From UMGS973 sp963609975 (GTDB lineage Bacteria; Bacillota; Clostridia; Peptostreptococcales; Anaerovoracaceae): a stretch of DNA of 12,535 bases. Made by a program: the position numbers and the translations under genes. The notes under the pieces are model-generated. The model searched no databases. It was not told where the DNA came from and saw only the letters and a list, made by a program, of their open reading frames with translations. This document shows positions 7,539 through 12,535 of the stretch, in pieces; position 1 is the stretch's first letter; every line of letters begins with the position of its first letter. The DNA is taken from contig CAVDMD010000067.1 of the NCBI GenBank assembly GCA_963609975.1, positions 1-12,535 on the forward strand, in the 5' to 3' direction.

Positions 7539-8604
7539 TGTTTTCCCCCATCATCTCTATAAATTTGTCAAAAAGCATATTGGTGTCTTCAGGTCCCGCA
7601 CAGGCTTCCGGATGGAACTGCACCGAAAACAGCGGCAGGCTCCTGTGCTTCATTCCCTCCACGCTCATGTCGTTAAGATTTATATACACCATCTCCATTC
7701 CCTTGAATATGAGAGAGTCGCCGTCTACCGCATAGCCGTGGTTCTGTGCAACTATGAAAGAACGGCCTGTTTCCTTGTCAAAGACTCCGTGGTTGCCGCC
7801 TCTGTGTCCGAATTTGAGTTTGTAGGTTTTGCCGCCCATTGCAAGAGCAAGTATCTGATGCCCCATGCATACTCCGAAAATCGGAAGCTCATTGACAAGC
7901 GCTTTTACTGTCTGTATTCCCTCTGTCGCCTCCTCCGGATCTCCCGGACCGTTTGTGAGAAAAAGTCCGTCGGGTGAAATGCTCATGATTTCCTCTGCTG
8001 AAGTTCCGTAAGGAAATATATGAATATCACAGTCTCTTGCTTTGAGGTTTTCTATTATTCCGGCCTTGACGCCGAAATCCAAAACCGCCACCTTGTAGCC
8101 CGTGCCCGGAATATGCTCGTATTCCGACACTCCTGCGGTTTTCATCTGGTCGTTTCTGAGCTCTGCAGCATCACACAAAGCCTTAATCTCCGAAACGGTT
8201 TTGTCCTCGTTGGTTATAACGCACTTGACCGTGCCGCCGTTTCTTATTTTTTTTGCAATTCTTCTTGTATCTACACCGTAAACCCCCGGGACCTTCATTT
8301 CCCTGAGCCATTCGTCTATGTTTTTTTCACTTGCCGCATTTGAAGGATTCAGGGATATGTCCTTCACTATGAAGCCTGACGCATGGATTTTGTCAGACTC
8401 GTTGTCAAGAGCGTTAATCCCGTAGTTGCCTATAAGCGGATAAGTCATATTTATAATCTGTCCTTTGTATGACGGATCGGTAAGTATCTCCTGATATCCG
8501 GTCATCGATGTGTTGAACACCAGCTCTCCCACATTGGTGCCCGGATATCCGAAGCCATATCCCCTGAATACAGTTCCGTCCTCTAAATAAATCATACCTT
8601 TCAT
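7522..8604 (-). CDS. carA: Carbamoyl-phosphate synthase small (glutaminase) subunit
   Basis: The 360-residue subunit hydrolyses glutamine and channels ammonia to CarB. The N-terminal CarA-specific domain is recognisable from GELVFNTSMTGYQEILTDPS. The C-terminal class I glutamine amidotransferase domain carries TNGPGDP (217-223), the nucleophile Cys246 in GVCMGHQ, and the His331/Glu333 pair in QFHPEA, so the full triad is present. The start ATG at 8602-8604 has AAGGGAGGAG (8615-8624) upstream, at a rather long spacing of 10-12 bases. An alternative in-frame ATG three codons later has no better site. It is the first gene of the carAB operon, with its promoter at 8640-8668 and a very short leader, leaving no room for a PyrR-type attenuator. 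Confidence 0.97.
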   Translation of the reverse strand: MKGMIYLEDGTVFRGYGFGYPGTNVGELVFNTSMTGYQEILTDPSYKGQIINMTYPLIGNYGINALDNESDKIHASGFIVKDISLNPSNAASEKNIDEWLREMKVPGVYGVDTRRIAKKIRNGGTVKCVITNEDKTVSEIKALCDAAELRNDQMKTAGVSEYEHIPGTGYKVAVLDFGVKAGIIENLKARDCDIHIFPYGTSAEEIMSISPDGLFLTNGPGDPEEATEGIQTVKALVNELPIFGVCMGHQILALAMGGKTYKLKFGHRGGNHGVFDKETGRSFIVAQNHGYAVDGDSLIFKGMEMVYINLNDMSVEGMKHRSLPLFSVQFHPEACAGPEDTNMLFDKFIEMMGENNAKGQ

Positions 8605-8639
8605 TAAAACTTTGCTCCTCCCTTGTGTAGTTCTATATA

Positions 8640-8668
8640 ATTATACATCGTCAGTTATATTTATGCAA
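8640..8668 (-). promoter_or_regulatory. Predicted carAB promoter
   Basis: A perfect -10 TATAAT (8640-8645, minus strand) lies 17 bases downstream of TTGCAT (8663-8668), a 3-of-6 match to the -35 consensus. The predicted start near 8633 gives a leader of about 28 bases that is mostly ribosome binding site. The DNA upstream (8669-8720) is very AT-rich and could act as an UP element. Confidence 0.65.
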
Positions 8669-8676
8669 CAAGGTTT

Positions 8677-8712
8677 ATGAATATTTTTTGTATTTTATTT
8701 ATAATTATTCAT
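8677..8712. repeat. AT-rich inverted repeat upstream of the carAB promoter, ArgR-box-like half sites
   Basis: ATGAATA (8677-8683) and TATTCAT (8706-8712) form a perfect 7-base inverted repeat with a 22-base AT-rich spacer, 8 bases upstream of the -35 box. Each arm contains the TGAAT/ATTCA core of ArgR boxes, but neither is a full 18-base box, so arginine control is only a suggestion. Confidence 0.3.
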
Positions 8713-8723
8713 CATATAAAATG

Positions 8724-8763
8724 AAAAACTGCTGATATGGCAGGGCACTGCTCCTTGCCCTGC
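8724..8763 (-). terminator. Hairpin with downstream T-run between ileS and carA
   Basis: On the minus strand GCAGGGCA (8756-8763) pairs perfectly with TGCCCTGC (8740-8747) around an 8-base loop. The T5 run at 8724-8728 is 11 bases downstream. An extra helix is possible between GATATG (8790-8795) and CATATC (8734-8739), which would stack on the inner stem and bring the structure to within 5 bases of the T-run. It may be the effective terminator for ileS, or the 3' end of a small RNA. Confidence 0.4.
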
Positions 8764-8810
8764 TGAATCTGCGATAACATTTATAACCCCATATCCCCAT
8801 GCTATAGTAT

Positions 8811-8832
8811 AAGGCGGCCTTTCGGTCGCCTT
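8811..8832 (-). terminator. Hairpin downstream of ileS, weak terminator candidate
   Basis: AAGGCGGCC (8811-8819), TTTC loop, GGTCGCCTT (8824-8832). Read on the minus strand the stem has one A-C mismatch and a GAAA tetraloop. The sequence after it (TTATACTATAG) is not a T-run, so intrinsic termination here would be inefficient; it could equally protect the ileS 3' end. It begins about 60 bases beyond the ileS stop. Confidence 0.35.
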
Positions 8833-8893
8833 AACTGTTCTGGTTATTTACTTGTTTTGTCCGGTACCGGTTTGAAGCCCCGTACCACCGTTA

Positions 8894-11800
8894 TTATCTT
8901 TTTTCGATTGCTATTCCTGTCTTGTGTCCGTTAAGGTCAAATTCCTCAGGCGCATTGCCTGCGTCTAATGCAACAGCAAGGGTTTCTTTCATAATGTAGT
9001 CCCTGTGCTTCTTAACGGCCGCAGATATTTCGTCGTCCGCAGCTATTGTGATGCTGATGCTGTCCATCATTTCAAGACCCTTTTGTTTTCTCAGCTGCTG
9101 CACCTTGGATATAAGTTCTCTCGCAAAGCCTTCGTCAATAAGCTCTGCATCAAGATTTGTGTCAAGGATTACAAACAGGTTGTTTTCCATTGCAACAGCA
9201 AAGCCCTCTTTGGCGTCGATTCTTACATCCACAAAGTCTTTTTCGACTTTCATATCCTCATCGCCCACTTTGAGAACGCATTTGCCGCCCGACTCAAGCT
9301 CTGCCACGACTGCCGCCGCATCCGCTGCCGCAAGGGCTGCTCCGAAGGCCTTGATGTTTTTGCCCAGAGCCGGTCCTGCCACCTTGAAGTTAGGTTTAAG
9401 CGAATAGTTCATATATTTGTCAAGCTGTTTTTCAAACTTAACGCCCTTGACATTGAGCTCCTCCATAACAAGAGGCACCAGGTCCTCTATAACCGCTTCA
9501 TATTTGCCGTCAACCAGGATTTCGCTGAGAGGCTGTCTTACTTTGATTCTCTGTTTTTCACGGATTCCTCTGCCCAGTGCGACAATATCCCGCACAAGAT
9601 CCATTCTCTCCTCTGCTTTTTCGTCTATAAGGGCCGGATCCGATTTAGGGAAGAAGCTCAGGTGAACTGATTCTGCGCCTGTAAGGTCTGTGTAAATCTC
9701 ATCTGAGATAAACGGTGCAAACGGAGCCATAAGCTGAGCAACGCCTGCAAGCACTTCATAGGTTGTGGCATATACGCTTTTTTTGTCCTCTGTCAGATCT
9801 TCTGCCCAGAATCTTCTTCTTGCTCTCCTGATGTACCAGTTTGACAGGTCTTCAACCACGAAGTTCTGTATTTTTCTTACGGTCTTCATATGGTCGTATC
9901 TGTTCATTTCCTCTGTAACATCATCGATAAGTCTGTTGTACTTGGAGAGTATCCATCTGTCAAGCTCAGGGCGTTTTCTGTAATCGACAAATACCTTGCC
10001 TATATCTATATTGTCCTGATTTGAATACAGCACGAAGAAGTTGTATACATTCCTGAGGGTTCCGAAGAATTTGCTTGTAATCTCTATGAGACCGTCCTCG
10101 TCAAATTTAGTCGGTGACCATGCAGGTGATGTGTGCAGCAGATACCATCTGGTTGCATCGGCGCCGTATTTGTCAAGCATTTCAAACGGATTTACGGTGT
10201 TGCCCACGTGCTTGCTCATCTTTTTGCCGTTCTTGTCAAGTATAAGGTCGTTTACAAGTACATTGCGGTACGGAGCCTGTCCCTTGATGAATACTGAGAT
10301 TGCAAGCAGTGAATAGAACCATCCTCTTGTCTGGTCTATGCCCTCGCAGATAAAGTCTGCAGGGAACAGCTCTGTATCAAAATTCTCAGCGTTTTCAAAC
10401 GGATAGTGCTGCTGTGCAAACGGCATAGCGCCGGAGTCAAACCAGCAGTCCATAACCTCAGGTATTCTTGTCATCGTCTTGCCGCAGTGAGGGCATCTGA
10501 TATGCACGTCATCAACATACGGTCTGTGAAGCTCTATGCTCTCATCTATGTCTTCGATTGCTTTTTCGGCAAGCTCTGCTCTTGAACCTATACATTCGAG
10601 ATGCCCGCATTCGCATCTCCAGATCGGAATAGGAGTGCCCCAGTATCTGTTTCTTGAGATTGCCCAGTCTTTGACATCTGCAATCCAGTTGCCGAATCTC
10701 TTCTCGCCCACATAGTCAGGATACCAGTTGACTTTGCTGTTGGCCTCAACAAGCTGATCCTTGAGCTTGCTCATTTCGATGTACCAGCTTGGTTTTGCAT
10801 AGTAGATAAGCGGTGTGCCGCATCTCCAGCAGTGAGGATAGTTGTGCTCCATCTTTGCCTTTGCAAAGATTTTGTTTTCGGCTGCCAGCCATTTGATGAT
10901 TTCAACATCAAGGCCGTCCTCCATTACAAATCTGCCCTCCCATGGAGTGGCTGTGTAGAGTCCCTGCTCGTTTACAGGGTTTAATACCGGCAGATTGTAT
11001 TTCCTGCCGCACTGATAGTCGTCTTCACCGAAAGCCGGCGCAGTATGAACGATACCTGTACCGTCCTCTGTGGTTACATAGTCCATACATGTAACAAAGA
11101 ATGCTTTTTTGTCGGCTCTGATAAACGGCATAAGCTGTTCGTATTCTATATATTCAAGGTCGCTGCCCTTCATCTCCTCGATGATCTCATAATTGCCTTC
11201 GCCAAGAACCTTGTCTGCAAGGCTTTTGCCCACATAAAACACGCTGCCCTCTTCATCGCCTGCAGTCATTCTGACTTTGAGATAATCATATTCAGGTCCT
11301 ACCGTAAGCGCCACGTTTGCTGCCAGTGTCCAAGGAGTGGTTGTCCATGCAAGGAAATATTCGTCTGCGTCTTTTCTTTTGAATTTTGCTGTGATTGTCG
11401 TGGTCCTGACTTCCTTGTAGCCCTGAGCCACCTCGTGAGATGCAAGTCCTGTCCCGCATCTTGGGCAGAACGGAAGTATCTTGTGACCCTCATATATAAG
11501 GCCGGCCTTGAAAAATTCCCTGATAATCCACCAGCCTGTCTCGATATAGTTGTTGTCAAGTGTGATATACGGGTTTTCCATGTCGGCCATATATGCCATA
11601 CGGTCGCTCATCTGTTCCCACATATCTGTATATGTGAATACGGACTCTCTGCATTTTTCGTTAAATTCTTTGATTCCGTATTTTTCGATGTCCTGCTTGC
11701 CTGACATTTTGAGCTGTTTTTCGACTTCGATTTCAACCGGCAGGCCGTGAGTGTCCCAGCCCGCTTTGCGGTGAACCTGATAGCCCTGCATTGTCTTGTA

Positions 11801-12007
11801 GCGGTTTACAGAGTCTTTGAGTGTTCTTGCCATTACGTGATGTATGCCCGGCTTGCCGTTGGCTGTAGGCGGACCCTCGTAGAAGTTAAACGCCGGCATA
11901 CCCTCTCTTGTTGATATACATTTGCCCAGAAGATCTTCTTCTTTCCATTTAGCCACCTGTTCCTTCTGAACCTCGGCTATAGGTTTTTCTGATAAGTTTT
12001 TGAACAT
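8894..12007 (-). CDS. ileS: Isoleucyl-tRNA synthetase, type 2 (IleS2-like) with GIHH signature
   Basis: The 1037-residue class Ia synthetase charges tRNA-Ile. In order: catalytic start FNFYEGPPTANGKP then GIHH (54-57) in place of HIGH; zinc-type CPRC (181-184) and CWRC (393-396) pairs; CP1 editing domain with WTTTPWTL (221-228) and GIVHTAPAFGEDDY (318-331); CECG and CPHC pairs (465-468, 505-508); EGIDQTRGWF (555-564); KMSKH (596-600) as the KMSKS loop; then the anticodon-binding domain from about 680 and a C-terminal extension. The length and extended C-terminus fit the eukaryote-like IleS2 group. Swapping the first and third positions of HxGH to GxHH is reported for natural IleS2 enzymes highly resistant to mupirocin. 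The ATG has AAAGGG 8 bases upstream. Expression is under the T-box leader directly upstream. It is monocistronic as far as visible. Confidence 0.97.
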   Translation of the reverse strand: MFKNLSEKPIAEVQKEQVAKWKEEDLLGKCISTREGMPAFNFYEGPPTANGKPGIHHVMARTLKDSVNRYKTMQGYQVHRKAGWDTHGLPVEIEVEKQLKMSGKQDIEKYGIKEFNEKCRESVFTYTDMWEQMSDRMAYMADMENPYITLDNNYIETGWWIIREFFKAGLIYEGHKILPFCPRCGTGLASHEVAQGYKEVRTTTITAKFKRKDADEYFLAWTTTPWTLAANVALTVGPEYDYLKVRMTAGDEEGSVFYVGKSLADKVLGEGNYEIIEEMKGSDLEYIEYEQLMPFIRADKKAFFVTCMDYVTTEDGTGIVHTAPAFGEDDYQCGRKYNLPVLNPVNEQGLYTATPWEGRFVMEDGLDVEIIKWLAAENKIFAKAKMEHNYPHCWRCGTPLIYYAKPSWYIEMSKLKDQLVEANSKVNWYPDYVGEKRFGNWIADVKDWAISRNRYWGTPIPIWRCECGHLECIGSRAELAEKAIEDIDESIELHRPYVDDVHIRCPHCGKTMTRIPEVMDCWFDSGAMPFAQQHYPFENAENFDTELFPADFICEGIDQTRGWFYSLLAISVFIKGQAPYRNVLVNDLILDKNGKKMSKHVGNTVNPFEMLDKYGADATRWYLLHTSPAWSPTKFDEDGLIEITSKFFGTLRNVYNFFVLYSNQDNIDIGKVFVDYRKRPELDRWILSKYNRLIDDVTEEMNRYDHMKTVRKIQNFVVEDLSNWYIRRARRRFWAEDLTEDKKSVYATTYEVLAGVAQLMAPFAPFISDEIYTDLTGAESVHLSFFPKSDPALIDEKAEERMDLVRDIVALGRGIREKQRIKVRQPLSEILVDGKYEAVIEDLVPLVMEELNVKGVKFEKQLDKYMNYSLKPNFKVAGPALGKNIKAFGAALAAADAAAVVAELESGGKCVLKVGDEDMKVEKDFVDVRIDAKEGFAVAMENNLFVILDTNLDAELIDEGFARELISKVQQLRKQKGLEMMDSISITIAADDEISAAVKKHRDYIMKETLAVALDAGNAPEEFDLNGHKTGIAIEKR

Positions 12008-12036
12008 TTTTGTTACCCTTTCTGTTTTAATTATTT

Positions 12037-12055
12037 GGGGACATCAAAAATCCCC
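12037..12055 (-). repeat. GGGGA/TCCCC hairpin between T-box terminator and ileS ribosome binding site
   Basis: On the minus strand GGGGA (12051-12055) can pair with TCCCC (12037-12041) across 9 bases. The first arm is also the 3' arm of the T-box terminator, so the two pairings exclude each other. Confidence 0.4.
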
Positions 12056-12260
12056 AACTCACAAAAGTGAATTAGGGACGATTTACAAAACCGCGGTACC
12101 ACCCTAGTTACATATTAAAAAAATATGTCTCTCATTAGTGAAGCAGGCTCCGGAGTGATATTCGGACTTGTTTCACCGACGCTCTCTCAGCATACGAGCA
12201 TCTCTCTGTAAGGGTATTACGCAAGCTTACTGGTTCCATCGCAGCCAATATTCGATTACT
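12046..12260 (-). promoter_or_regulatory. T-box riboswitch leader of ileS (isoleucine specifier ATC)
   Basis: The T-box sequence AGGGTGGTACCGCGG (12091-12105, minus strand) is canonical. Its TGGT bulge is complementary to an ACCA tRNA end, matching a tRNA with discriminator A as in tRNA-Ile. Upstream, AGAGAGCGTCGGTGAAA is the usual distal Stem I motif, and GAAT-ATC-ACTCC contains the specifier codon ATC (12157-12159). Stem III is ACATATT/AATATGT (12110-12128). The terminator pairs TCCCTAATTCAC (12067-12078) with GTGAGTTGGGGA (12051-12062), a 12-base stem with a TTTT loop and T5 tail; AGGG of the T-box competes for the same CCCT. Uncharged tRNA-Ile should stabilise the antiterminator and switch ileS on. 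The GAGT at 12261-12264 could pair with ACTC after the specifier, but it lies right beside the -10 box, so the exact 5' end is uncertain. Confidence 0.95.
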
Positions 12261-12264
12261 ACTC

Positions 12265-12294
12265 ATTTTACTAAAAAAATCATAGCGGTGTCAA
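12265..12294 (-). promoter_or_regulatory. Predicted promoter of the ileS T-box transcript
   Basis: A perfect -35 TTGACA (12289-12294, minus strand) precedes TAAAAT (12265-12270, 5 of 6) with an 18-base spacer containing a T7 run. The -35 box begins 3 bases after the stop codon of the dehydrogenase gene. Start expected near 12258-12260. Confidence 0.65.
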
Positions 12295-12297
12295 GAG

Positions 12298-12534
12298 CTA
12301 TGCGGATAAAAATTTATCGGCTGTTTTCGGGCTGTTTTCGTAGTGTCTGATAAGAGCCTGCATACCCAGTCTGCCAAAGCCCTCATCCGACAGCTCCTGA
12401 TAATTCTCAATGACTTTGCCGAGCACATCAAGGTCAAGTCCGCCCAGCTTTGCCGAATCGTATGCCAGCTTCATGTCTTTTAGAAAAAAAGTGGAAATAT
12501 ACGGAATTAAAATTCCTATTTCCACATATCGCAC
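12298..12534 (-). CDS. Beta-hydroxyacid dehydrogenase (3-hydroxyisobutyrate dehydrogenase/GarR-like), C-terminal part only
   Basis: About 78 codons up to a TAG at 12298-12300 are visible; the gene continues past the right edge or is a remnant. The protein matches the all-helical C-terminal domain of NAD(P)-dependent 3-hydroxyacid dehydrogenases. FFLKDMKLAYDSA contains the catalytic-domain Lys-Asp pair typical of the family, followed by a GLDLDVLGKVIENYQE helix and the closing GFGRLGMQALIRHYE. The Rossmann NAD domain with its GxGxxG is outside the window. The GTG at 12532-12534 is simply the first possible start in view, not a likely real one. The substrate cannot be told from this piece. The first part of the visible frame is formed by a palindrome with a T7 tail that looks like a terminator. 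There is no terminator between this gene and the ileS promoter. Confidence 0.75.
   Translation of the reverse strand: MRYVEIGILIPYISTFFLKDMKLAYDSAKLGGLDLDVLGKVIENYQELSDEGFGRLGMQALIRHYENSPKTADKFLSA
12484..12525 (-). terminator. Terminator-like palindrome with T7 tail inside the dehydrogenase frame
   Basis: On the minus strand GTGGAAATA-GGAATT (12511-12525) pairs with AATTCC and TATTTCCAC (12503-12508 and 12491-12499) around a TT loop. All 15 pairs are Watson-Crick, with a 3-base bulge (GTA), and T7 follows at once (12484-12490). This is a textbook intrinsic terminator shape, yet the T-run encodes Phe-Phe of the dehydrogenase domain. It could be a real intragenic terminator, a palindromic insertion, or a junction that left the gene 5'-truncated. 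Confidence 0.6.
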
Positions 12535-12535
12535 A

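Noticed and set aside
8705..8800. 31-codon minus-strand ORF beginning at ATG 8798-8800 between ileS and carA
   Set aside because: It has no ribosome binding site, overlaps a strong RNA hairpin and encodes an arginine-rich peptide with no recognisable character.
8861..8870. Perfect 10-base palindrome CCGGTACCGG just after ileS
   Set aside because: It is a single isolated palindrome without a T-run, repeat partner or promoter overlap; probably chance or part of a weak local hairpin.
9005..11704. Plus-strand frames of about 220 codons opposite ileS
   Set aside because: They lie entirely antisense to a full-length synthetase with intact motifs and show no recognisable domain.
1..12535. CRISPR array, tRNA or rRNA genes, insertion sequences, phage genes
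   Set aside because: No regularly spaced repeats, no cloverleaf or rRNA-like sequence, and no transposase, integrase or terminal repeats were seen. The tRNA-like signal upstream of ileS is the T-box, which binds tRNA but is not one.

Overview
The window looks like a chromosomal segment of a low-to-moderate GC member of the Bacillota, most likely class Clostridia. The signs are strong AGGAGG-type Shine-Dalgarno sites, a tRNA-sensing T-box leader, sigma-A-like TTGACA/TATAAT promoters, a MarR/MATE pair and a type 2 (IleS2-like) isoleucyl-tRNA synthetase. No rRNA, tRNA, CRISPR array, insertion sequence or phage gene was found. Every gene I can support lies on the minus strand, so transcription runs from high to low coordinates.

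Right end to left. (a) 12298-12534 is the C-terminal end of a beta-hydroxyacid dehydrogenase (3-hydroxyisobutyrate dehydrogenase/GarR-like) cut by the window edge. A strong terminator-like hairpin with a T7 tail sits inside its reading frame. (b) A promoter and an isoleucine T-box riboswitch (about 12046-12260) precede ileS (8894-12007). The encoded enzyme carries GIHH in place of the HIGH motif. (c) A 289-base intergenic stretch (8605-8893) holds two hairpins and the carAB promoter. (d) carA and carB (8604 down to 4362) overlap by 17 bases and end in a clear Rho-independent terminator. (e) A MarR-family repressor gene and a MATE efflux pump gene (4245 down to 2433) form a two-gene operon. Its promoter contains repeated TAGTCCGA elements, as expected for autoregulation. 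(f) A second operon, starting from its own promoter at 2375-2403, encodes an HD-domain protein, a LarE-type sulfur transferase and a DUF445 membrane protein. (g) The last 180 bases hold an open frame of unknown identity that runs off the left edge.

Functionally these are mostly separate units: carbamoyl phosphate synthesis for pyrimidines and arginine, isoleucine charging controlled by uncharged tRNA-Ile, a drug-responsive efflux operon, and a small operon around an orphan LarE. The main items to re-check are the swapped HIGH motif of IleS (a published marker of mupirocin hyper-resistance), the intragenic terminator-like palindrome at the right end, and the HD-LarE-DUF445 operon without larA, larB or larC in view. 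I did not find a clearly new multi-gene system; the window is largely housekeeping.
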